Assembly (NCBI RefSeq): GCF_900184795.1 | Contig: NZ_FXXN01000028.1 | Span: 124,001 to 188,000 of the forward strand | Length of the DNA: 64,000 nucleotides | From: Magnetospirillum sp. 15-1 | GTDB taxonomy: Bacteria > Pseudomonadota > Alphaproteobacteria > Rhodospirillales > Magnetospirillaceae | Reading direction: 5' to 3' | Made by a program: the position numbers and the translations under genes | Notes under the pieces: model-generated | The model's input: the letters and a program-made list of their open reading frames with translations, nothing else | Told to the model about the DNA's origin: nothing | The model's database searches: none | Part shown: positions 57,754 to 64,000 of the stretch, piece by piece | How the letters are laid out: each line of letters begins with the position of its first letter | Numbering within the stretch: the stretch's first letter is position 1

Positions 57754-59163
57754 TTACTGTGTCAGACGGGACAGAATGGTCAGCCAACCGGTCAGCACCG
57801 CGAAGGCCGCCAGGGTGAACAGGCCGTTCCAGCCCAGAACGATGGTCTTGGCCGGCTTGCCCACCAGCTCGCCCAGCAGCATGGCCGAGGCGGTCATGGC
57901 CGAGGAATTGATGGCCAGGCACCAGCCGCTGATCAGGCCCAGCGCCAGGGATTCGGTCGAAAGCGGCAGGCCGGGCGCCGCCCGGAGCGCCGAGGCGATG
58001 ATGGTGACGGAAACGATGGGGTTGATGCCGATCAGGGCCGGGACCACCACCGCCAGGATGGCCAGGGCCGGCAGGATGACCGGCGGCAGCAGCGGCGAGG
58101 CGATCAGCGCTCCCAGGGTCTCGGGCGGGATCATGGCGGAGAACAGGGTGCCGATGAATCCGGCCGAGGACAGGATGGCGATCTCGGTGCGGTAGGCGGG
58201 GAAGGTGTTGGCCGCCTGGGTGACCACGCGATGGGCCACGGCGGCGCTGCCGTTGGCGATGCCGCCCTCCAGATACTGGCTGGCCAGCCAGCCCAGGCCG
58301 ACCAGCGGGGTGGAGACCAGCATGGCGCGGCTGAGCGGCACGCCCAGCAGCCACTCGAACACCAGCGCCATCAGGAAGACCAGCAGCACCAGCCCGGCCA
58401 CGCCGCCCAGGGCGGCGAGGTCGCGGGTAGGCTCGGTGGGCGGCACCAGATGGCGCAGATGGGCGGGGGCCTGGATGCGGTCCTGCACCCAGCCGAGCCC
58501 CAGGATCATGGCGCCGGTCGCCATGCCCAACGGCAGCATGGAGCTCCAGTGCAGGCTGGGCAGGGCGGTCAGCATCACCGCCAGGGAAATGGACAGCGGC
58601 GAGGCCAGCGGCGTGATGGAAAAGCCGCGCAGCAGGGCCATGACCATGCGGCGCTCGCGGATATCCCTGATCTGCTCGTTGCCGCCCGCCGCTTCCAGCG
58701 AGTTGCGGTGCTTGATCATGATGCCCAGCAGGCTCAGCACGCCGATATTGAGGATGATGCCGAACAGATAGCCGCCGACGGTCAGCAGGGCATAGCGTCG
58801 CCCCGGCGTCTGGTTGACGAAGAAGGTGGAGCAGCGGCTGACCAGGGGCGAGGTGCGGGCGGCTTCGCGCAAAAAGAACTGGTTGGCGAAGAAGGTGGCG
58901 AAGAAGGCGCCGGTATCCAGGGACGAGGCGATGACCTTGACGGGGTCGGCGGTGCCGGCCACGGCGGCGCCCATGGTCAGGCCGATGGCAAGGCCGACCA
59001 TCACCTTGGCGTTGACCGCCATTTTGCGCCATTCCGCCGCCAGATAGGCGACCAGCAGCAGCCGCGCCCCCATGCGCAGAACCTCGGCCGGCACGATCAC
59101 GTCGCCCAGCACGCAGGCGATCATGCCGAGCAGCAGCAGGGCGGAGGCACGAGTGCCGGTCAT
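57754..59163 (-). CDS. Multi-pass membrane protein of unknown function
   Basis: 469 residues with about 12 predicted membrane helices, Ala/Leu/Gly-rich. There are cytoplasmic-looking loops (EWRKMAVNAK, NQTPGRRYA, HRNSLEAAGGNEQIRDIRERR) and two repeat-like segments with SITPLASPLSIS and GINPIVSVTIIASAL. The general look resembles ion-transporter or permease families (CitMHS/ArsB-like), but I cannot name one. The TPLASPLS and INPIVS strings could be re-entrant loops. It overlaps the NPD gene by 4 bases and precedes the CoA-transferase, so a second carrier in the same pathway is a fair guess. Confidence 0.7.
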   Translation of the reverse strand: MTGTRASALLLLGMIACVLGDVIVPAEVLRMGARLLLVAYLAAEWRKMAVNAKVMVGLAIGLTMGAAVAGTADPVKVIASSLDTGAFFATFFANQFFLREAARTSPLVSRCSTFFVNQTPGRRYALLTVGGYLFGIILNIGVLSLLGIMIKHRNSLEAAGGNEQIRDIRERRMVMALLRGFSITPLASPLSISLAVMLTALPSLHWSSMLPLGMATGAMILGLGWVQDRIQAPAHLRHLVPPTEPTRDLAALGGVAGLVLLVFLMALVFEWLLGVPLSRAMLVSTPLVGLGWLASQYLEGGIANGSAAVAHRVVTQAANTFPAYRTEIAILSSAGFIGTLFSAMIPPETLGALIASPLLPPVILPALAILAVVVPALIGINPIVSVTIIASALRAAPGLPLSTESLALGLISGWCLAINSSAMTASAMLLGELVGKPAKTIVLGWNGLFTLAAFAVLTGWLTILSRLTQ

Positions 59164-60146
59164 GGCGCCGCAAGTCCCTTCAGCCGGGCCAGCGCCGCCC
59201 TGGCCTCGTCCTCGAAGCGGGTAACGATGGCGGCCAGCGGCTCGATGCGGTCGGCGAAGGCCACCGATTGGCCCACCGACAGGGCGGCCTTGGTCCAGTC
59301 GCCGGTGCGATAGGCCTCGCGGCCCACCTTGCCGGAAATGTGCGGCATCAGCGCCTCGATACCGGCACCGCCCGATTCCAGGGCCTGGACCGTGGCGGTC
59401 GCCTCGTTACGCAGGACACGGGCGGTGTTGCGCAGACTGGACAGGATCAGGGTGGTCTCGGTCTCGTCGGCCTCGATCAGGCGGCGCTTGTAGTCGGCGT
59501 GGGCCCAGATTTCGTCGGCCACCAGGAAACGGGTGCCCACCACCACGCCGTCGGCCCCCAGCGCCAGGGCGGCCACCAGATGGGCGCCCGTGCCGATGCC
59601 GCCGCCCACCAGCAACGGGATGGACAGTTTGGCCGCCGCCACATTGGCCTGCACCATGGTTCCCACCATGTCCATGCCGGGATGGCCGCCGCATTCGGCG
59701 CCGACCACCGCCACGGCGTCGACGCCTTCGGCCTGGGCCTTCTGGGCGTATTTCACCGCCGGCACCTTGTGCATCACCTTGATGCCGGCCGCCTCGAGAG
59801 CCGGCAGGTAAGGGGCGGGATTGCGGCCCGAGGTCTCGACGAAGCGCACGTCCTCCTCGACGATCAGATCGAACACCGCCTGGGTGCGCTCGCCCTGGAC
59901 CAGCTTGGGCAGCATGGAGACGTTGACGCCGAACGGCTTGCCCTCGGCCAACTCGCGGCATCTGCGGATGGCGGCCCTGAGGTCGGCCAATTCCTCGTAG
60001 CTGGCGGCGGTGATGAAGCCGCAGATGCCGGCCCGCGCCGCGGCGGCCACGTAATCCGGCGTCGCCAGCCATTGCAGCCCGCCGGCCAGCACCGGCAGGC
60101 GGATGCCGAACAGCTCGGTGATGCGGGTGGAGAACAGGGGGGTCAC
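59160..60146 (-). CDS. NPD-family (nitronate monooxygenase-like) FMN enzyme
   Basis: 328 residues from GTG at 60146, which overlaps the thioesterase stop (GTGA). A TIM barrel with the NPD landmarks: PVLAGGLQWLATPDYVAAAARAGICGFITAASY, AVVGAECGGHPG (FMN phosphate side) and LLVGGGIGTGAHLVAALALGADGVVVGTRFL. Family members include nitronate monooxygenases and enoyl-reductase-like FMN proteins. In this CoA-related operon a redox step on an acyl-CoA is as likely as nitronate oxidation. Confidence 0.8.
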   Translation of the reverse strand: MTPLFSTRITELFGIRLPVLAGGLQWLATPDYVAAAARAGICGFITAASYEELADLRAAIRRCRELAEGKPFGVNVSMLPKLVQGERTQAVFDLIVEEDVRFVETSGRNPAPYLPALEAAGIKVMHKVPAVKYAQKAQAEGVDAVAVVGAECGGHPGMDMVGTMVQANVAAAKLSIPLLVGGGIGTGAHLVAALALGADGVVVGTRFLVADEIWAHADYKRRLIEADETETTLILSSLRNTARVLRNEATATVQALESGGAGIEALMPHISGKVGREAYRTGDWTKAALSVGQSVAFADRIEPLAAIVTRFEDEARAALARLKGLAAP

Positions 60147-60574
60147 AGCGCCACGCCCTCCGGGGTCTCGCTCCCGGTGCGGTAGCGGAAGGTGCCTTCG
60201 CCCATGGCGATCAGCTTGCCGTTCTCGTCGAGGACTTCGGAGGAGCAGAACACGATACGGCTGCCGCCGGCCTTCTTGCGGCCGACGGCACGGATGATGC
60301 CGTGGCGGGCCTGGCCGGTGAAGCTGGTCGTCAACTGCAGGGTGACGACGCGACGCACCCGTCCGGGAAAGGGACAATAGGTAGCGGCAAAACCGCATGA
60401 GGTGTCGATCAGGGTGGCGAGCACGCCGCCATGGACCAGACCGGCCCGGTTGCAGTGCTTTCGCTCGATGGCGAGCTCCAGCACGGCGCGGTCCTCGGAC
60501 CATTCCACCAGATGGTAGTCCAGCAGTTCCTGGAAGCCCGATCTGGGCTCGCCGTCCAGCAGATCAGTGCTCAT
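60143..60574 (-). CDS. PaaI-type hotdog thioesterase
   Basis: 143 residues with the hotdog-fold motif NRAGLVHGGVLATLIDTSCGFAA and the following strand (VVTLQLTTSFTGQA, GGSRIVFCSSEVLDENGKLIAMGEGTFRY). It would hydrolyse an acyl-CoA, recycling CoA. Its start lies inside the 3' end of livF (11-base overlap). No lid domain or fusion. Confidence 0.8.
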   Translation of the reverse strand: MSTDLLDGEPRSGFQELLDYHLVEWSEDRAVLELAIERKHCNRAGLVHGGVLATLIDTSCGFAATYCPFPGRVRRVVTLQLTTSFTGQARHGIIRAVGRKKAGGSRIVFCSSEVLDENGKLIAMGEGTFRYRTGSETPEGVAL

Positions 60575-61292
60575 GGAGGGCATCCCTGGCGAAGTAGAGG
60601 TCGTGGAGGCGGCCAAGATCAACCGAGGCCGCCGCTTCGGACAAGACCACCTTGCCGCCCCTGACCAGATAGACGTGGTCGGCGATCTTGAGCGCCTTGT
60701 TGGTGTTCTGCTCCACCAGCACGATGGTGCGGCCATCCTGCTTCAGGCGGTCGAGGATGCCCATCACCTCGTCCACCACCACGGGGGCGAGGCCGAGGGA
60801 CGGCTCGTCCACCAGGATCAGCTTGGGCTCCTCCATCAGGCCGCGCCCCATGGCCAGCATCTGCGCCTCGCCGCCCGAAAGTGCGCCCGCCAACTGATCG
60901 CGGCGCTCGTAGAGGCGGGGGAACATGTCGTAGACCATTTTCAGGTTCCGGGGCGCGTTGGCCCGGCATTTCTTGGGGAAGGCTCCCATCATCAGGTTGT
61001 CGGCCACCGTCATGTCGCGGAACACCATGCGGCCTTCCGGGATCATGGCGATGCCGTCGGCCACCATGTCCCAGGTGGGGGCGTTGGTGCGGTCGGCACC
61101 CTGATAGAGGACCCGGCCCGAGCCGGTCTTCACCAGCCCCATGATGGCGCGCAAAAGCGTGGTCTTGCCGCCGCCGTTGGGGCCGAGGATGCAGGTGAGC
61201 TTGCCTTCCTCGATGGCGAGCGACAGGTCCCACAGGACGTTAATGGAGCCGTAGCCGGCCCTTAAGGATTCGATCTCAAGCAGCTTCGCCAC
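60564..61292 (-). CDS. livF: Branched-chain-amino-acid-type ABC transporter ATPase LivF
   Basis: 242 residues. Walker A GPNGGGKTT, signature LSGGEAQMLAMGRGL, Walker B LILVDEPSLGL and the switch His replaced by Gln in LVEQNTNKAL, as is normal for LivF. It forms the ATPase heterodimer with LivG. It overlaps livG by 17 bases. Carboxylate or amino-acid uptake systems of this HAAT family often serve aromatic and organic acids. Confidence 0.88.
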   Translation of the reverse strand: MAKLLEIESLRAGYGSINVLWDLSLAIEEGKLTCILGPNGGGKTTLLRAIMGLVKTGSGRVLYQGADRTNAPTWDMVADGIAMIPEGRMVFRDMTVADNLMMGAFPKKCRANAPRNLKMVYDMFPRLYERRDQLAGALSGGEAQMLAMGRGLMEEPKLILVDEPSLGLAPVVVDEVMGILDRLKQDGRTIVLVEQNTNKALKIADHVYLVRGGKVVLSEAAASVDLGRLHDLYFARDALHEH

Positions 61293-61992
61293 CGGTGTAG
61301 CTCCTGATGACTTCGGGGTCGTTGAACACGTTTTCGGGGCTGCCCTCGGCGATCAGACGGCCGAAGTTCAGCACCACCACGCGGGGACACAGGCGGGTGA
61401 TGGTCTCGATGTCGTGCTCGATGATCAGCAGGGCCAGGCCGTAGCGCTGCCGCACCTCGGACAGCGTATGCATGAAGGCGCGCTTGCCCGCCGTCTCGAG
61501 CCCGGCCAGCACCTCGTCGAGCATCAGCAGCTTTGGGTTGGTGGCGAGCGCCTTGCCCACCTCCAGCGCCTTCTGCTCGGTCAGCGCCAGCGAGGTGGCG
61601 GCGTCGGAATCCGCCTTGTGGCCCAGCTTCAGCAGGTCGAGGATTTCCTCGATCCGCTGCTTGTCGATGCGCCCGGTGGCGAAGCGCGACGCCACCATCA
61701 GGTTTTCGCGCACCGTCAGCTCGTGCATGGGCTGGGGCACCTGGAAGGCGCGGCCGATGCCGGCCCGCGCCCTGGCGTGGATGGGCATGGCCACCAGATC
61801 GCGGCCCAGGAAGCGGGCCTTGCCCCGCGTGGGGCGCACCAGCCCCGACACGGCGTTGAACAGGGTGGTCTTGCCCGCCCCGTTGGGGCCGACCAGACCG
61901 AGCACGTCGCCTTCCGCCATGGAGAAGGTGACGTCTCCCACCGCGATCAGGCCGCCGAAGGCCACGGTGACGCCGTCAAGCTCAAGCAGCAT
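61276..61992 (-). CDS. livG: Branched-chain-amino-acid-type ABC transporter ATPase LivG
   Basis: 238 residues. Walker A GPNGAGKTT and Walker B LLMLDEVLAGLE are clear, with switch His in LIIEHDIETI. The signature region reads LALTEQKALEVGKAL rather than LSGGQ, a degenerate form seen in some LivG proteins. It overlaps livM by 11 bases. Confidence 0.87.
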   Translation of the reverse strand: MLLELDGVTVAFGGLIAVGDVTFSMAEGDVLGLVGPNGAGKTTLFNAVSGLVRPTRGKARFLGRDLVAMPIHARARAGIGRAFQVPQPMHELTVRENLMVASRFATGRIDKQRIEEILDLLKLGHKADSDAATSLALTEQKALEVGKALATNPKLLMLDEVLAGLETAGKRAFMHTLSEVRQRYGLALLIIEHDIETITRLCPRVVVLNFGRLIAEGSPENVFNDPEVIRSYTGGEAA

Positions 61993-62944
61993 GGGCCGGG
62001 CCCTCCTTGCGCGACAGTTTGGCCATCAGCAGGGGCATCAGGCCGCCCGGACTGAACAGGATCATGGCGCCCAGCAGCACGCCCAGCACGATCTGATGGC
62101 CCTGGGGCAGGATGGGCTTGAAAGCCAACTGGTCGACCAGATAGACCACCACCGCGCCGACCAGCGGGCCGGTCACCGTGCGATAGCCGCCGAAGATGGC
62201 CGAGACGATGGCCAGCGTCGTCCACTGCCCGGCAAAGGCGTAGTCGGGCTCCAGGAAGTTGATGTAATGGGCGTTGAAGGCGCCGACCATGCCGGTGATG
62301 AAGGCGGAAACCACCAGCATCCAGGCTTTCAGCACGGTGGAGTTGACCCCCACCACGCGGGTGGCGTCCTCGCTGTCGTGCATCGCCTTGAGCGCCAGGC
62401 CATAGGCGCTGCGGCGGATCAGGTGATAGACCGCCATGGCCGCCACCACGATGGTCAGGATGACGAAATAGCCGCCCAGCTTGGAGCCGAAATCCAGGCC
62501 CAGCACGGTGGGCAGGCGGGGAATGGACAACAGCCCCGCCGCGCCGCCGGTGACCGGCTTCATCTCGGTGGCCAGGATACGGAAGATCTCGGCATAGGCC
62601 AGGATGGCGAGGGCGAAATAGGGGCCGCGCAACCGTAGCGCCGGCATGGTCGCCACCGAGGCCACGGCGGCACCCAGGCCGGCGACCAGCATGGCGGGGA
62701 ATACCGGCCAGCCCCCCCTGAGCGTCAGCAGAGCCGAGACGTAGGCACCGACTCCGAAGAACGCGGCGTGGCCGAAGCTGACCATGCCGCCCAGATTGCC
62801 CAGCAGCGCCCAGGCCACCGCGATGCCGCCGATGGTCAGCGCCGCGACGATCAGGCCGATGACATAGGCGTTGGAGCCCACCGCCAGCGGCACGGCGATA
62901 TAGGAGAAGGCCAGGAAGGCGGCGATCTTGATTACGTTGTTCAT
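61982..62944 (-). CDS. livM: Branched-chain-amino-acid-type ABC transporter permease LivM
   Basis: 320 residues with about eight membrane helices. LivM landmarks are GGMVSFGHAAFFGVGAYVSALL, LRGPYFALAILAYAEIFRILA and VVGVNSTVLKAWMLVVSAFITGMVGAF. It pairs with LivH. It starts 2 bases after the livH stop. Confidence 0.89.
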   Translation of the reverse strand: MNNVIKIAAFLAFSYIAVPLAVGSNAYVIGLIVAALTIGGIAVAWALLGNLGGMVSFGHAAFFGVGAYVSALLTLRGGWPVFPAMLVAGLGAAVASVATMPALRLRGPYFALAILAYAEIFRILATEMKPVTGGAAGLLSIPRLPTVLGLDFGSKLGGYFVILTIVVAAMAVYHLIRRSAYGLALKAMHDSEDATRVVGVNSTVLKAWMLVVSAFITGMVGAFNAHYINFLEPDYAFAGQWTTLAIVSAIFGGYRTVTGPLVGAVVVYLVDQLAFKPILPQGHQIVLGVLLGAMILFSPGGLMPLLMAKLSRKEGPAHAA

Positions 62945-62946
62945 GC

Positions 62947-63822
62947 TTACCCCCGCCGCTTGGCGCGGCCGAACAGGCCGGACGGCATCAACAGCAGCAC
63001 CACCAGGAACAGCACCATGCCGGCCAGTTCCTGCAGCGCCGACGACGCCATGGTGACGGTCAGGCTTTCCACGATGCCCAGCAGCACGGCGCCCAGCAGC
63101 ACGCCGGGCACCGAGCCCATGCCGGCCAGCACGGTGATGATGAAGGCCTTGACCGTCAGGTGATGGCCCATGGCGGGCTGGATCACCTTGGCGGTGTAGA
63201 TGGCGACACCCGCCACGGTGGCCAGCAGGCCGGACACAGCGAAGGAGAGTACCTCCGTCAATTGCGGGTTGACGCCCATCAGCTTGGCGGCGTCGCGGTT
63301 GGAGGCGACGGCGCGCAAGGCCCTGCCGTACCAGCTTTTTTCCAGCCACCACCACACGGCGCCCACCAGGATGATGCCGAGCGCGGCGAACACCAGTTCG
63401 GCCTGCATGGCGAACAGCGTATCGAACAGGATGGTGGCGTCGTGGTACCACGGCGTGGTGGCGGAATGGATGTCCGCCGACCAGATCATCAGCACCGCGT
63501 TGGTGAGGATCACCCCGATGCCGAAGGTCAGGATCAGCGAGTTCAGCTCGCGATCCTTCTTGATCATGCTGACCAGGTAATAGACCACCATGGCGGTCGC
63601 CACCACCACGGCCAGGGCCAGCGGCAGCGAGGCCAGGGGGTCGAGACCCAGCTTTTCCTCGGCGGTGTAGCTGATATAGGCGCCCAGCAGCACCAGCTCG
63701 CCATGGGCGAGGTTGATGACCCGCATGGTGCCGAACACCAGCGCGAGGCCGAGGGCGATCAGGGCGTAATACGCTCCCGACAGCACCCCGGAGAACAGGG
63801 ATTGAAGGGTAAGTTCAAGCAT
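62947..63822 (-). CDS. livH: Branched-chain-amino-acid-type ABC transporter permease LivH
   Basis: 291 residues with about eight membrane helices. LivH landmarks are SGAYYALIALGLALVFGTMRVINLAHGELVLLGAYIS and GRALRAVASNRDAAKLMGVN. First of eight genes on this strand in the window; the substrate-binding protein gene is not visible and may lie upstream beyond the window edge, past the repeat element. Confidence 0.89.
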   Translation of the reverse strand: MLELTLQSLFSGVLSGAYYALIALGLALVFGTMRVINLAHGELVLLGAYISYTAEEKLGLDPLASLPLALAVVVATAMVVYYLVSMIKKDRELNSLILTFGIGVILTNAVLMIWSADIHSATTPWYHDATILFDTLFAMQAELVFAALGIILVGAVWWWLEKSWYGRALRAVASNRDAAKLMGVNPQLTEVLSFAVSGLLATVAGVAIYTAKVIQPAMGHHLTVKAFIITVLAGMGSVPGVLLGAVLLGIVESLTVTMASSALQELAGMVLFLVVLLLMPSGLFGRAKRRG

Positions 63823-63862
63823 GGACTCGGACCCTGGAACAGGAAATGGGCAATTCTATTCC

Positions 63863-63963
63863 CGTCATCACCGGGCTTGACCCGGTGATCCACGCGGTGT
63901 CGCCATTCCTGCGGTATCGGCGGCGGCGGGGCGTGGATGCCCGGAACAAGTCCGGGCATGACG
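63863..63963. repeat. REP-like double-hairpin repeat, copy 2, upstream of livH
   Basis: A 101-bp unit with arms CGTCATCACCGGGCTTGACCC and its partner, and GCCCGGAACAAGTCCGGGC. The outer ends, CCCGTCAT and ATGACGGG, are complementary. It matches copy 1 (33829-33930) in inverted orientation, with only two changes across the 32 bases of one arm. It lies in the intergenic region at the window end. Confidence 0.8.
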
Positions 63964-64000
63964 GGAAAAATTCAGCGTTTCTCACCACGGAACGGCGGGG

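Noticed and set aside
1-64000. Search for CRISPR arrays, tRNA or rRNA genes, IS elements and prophage genes
   Set aside because: No direct-repeat array, no cloverleaf or rRNA-like segment, and no transposase, integrase or phage structural motif was found by reading.

Overview
The window is about 64 kb of GC-rich DNA that reads as an alphaproteobacterial chromosome, most likely from a Magnetospirillum/Rhodospirillum-like member of the Rhodospirillales. This is inferred from gene content, not from a marker gene: an rnfABCDGEH cluster with an apbE/rnfF gene behind a sigma54 promoter, a cobalamin radical-SAM protein of the HpnP/DUF4070 type, Cache/MCP chemotaxis genes, many CoA-ester catabolic genes, and two copies of a 100-bp double-hairpin repeat. 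No tRNA, rRNA, CRISPR array, IS element or prophage was seen.

Layout. (1) 156-7890 (+): a two-partner secretion operon with a filamentous-haemagglutinin-like TpsA carrying GLUG repeats, its TpsB outer-membrane transporter, a private ExbB-ExbD-TonB set, and a secreted protein that joins a second TonB C-terminal domain to a trypsin-like protease. (2) 7980-9491 (+): a B12-binding radical SAM enzyme. (3) 9501-10270 (-): four tiny genes in a row, including an Rmf/CrpP-like protein and a 41-residue membrane protein; next to them on the other strand are cbpA-cbpM. (4) 12135-16607 (-): a glycosyltransferase-like gene of unusual composition, then a patatin phospholipase translationally close to a multi-pass membrane partner. 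(5) 17089-19280 (+): a periplasmic Cache protein and a methyl-accepting chemotaxis protein.

(6) 19300-32511: a catabolic island. A LysR regulator diverges from a muconate-cycloisomerase-like enzyme, a class III CoA-transferase and an alpha-methylacyl-CoA racemase (+). Facing them (-) are a ferB-ferA-like pair (hydroxycinnamoyl-CoA hydratase/lyase family and ADP-forming acyl-CoA synthetase), two acyl-CoA dehydrogenases, an MFS pump and an AMP-forming acyl-CoA synthetase. Electrons from the dehydrogenases could pass to the EtfAB encoded next (32877-34691), which is co-transcribed with another acyl-CoA synthetase. The set suits uptake-to-CoA-ester catabolism of phenylpropanoid or branched acids, but the substrate cannot be read from sequence.

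(7) 36467-42294: an OmpR-type regulator and a Cache-HAMP-PAS hybrid kinase diverging from a DUF485-ActP acetate symporter pair. (8) 42514-46460 (+): a potFGHI polyamine ABC transporter. (9) 46654-53950 (-): apbE, an rseC-like gene, rnfA, B, C, D, G, E, H and a small unknown gene, in one tightly packed operon behind a -24/-12 promoter with a TGT-N10-ACA upstream site, pointing to nitrogen-fixation control. (10) 54507-56477 (-): a TPR/SPINDLY-type O-GlcNAc transferase homologue. (11) 56515-63822 (-): an eight-gene operon, livHMGF followed by a thioesterase, an NPD-family flavoenzyme, a membrane protein and a CoA-transferase; gene overlaps suggest coupled import and CoA metabolism of an organic acid.

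The points most worth follow-up are the TonB-domain/protease fusion in the secretion operon, the patatin/membrane-protein pair, the tiny-gene operon, the hydratase/lyase with Ser at the usual substrate-binding Tyr, a palindrome shared by the chemotaxis and LysR promoters, and the NifA/sigma54-like control region of rnf.
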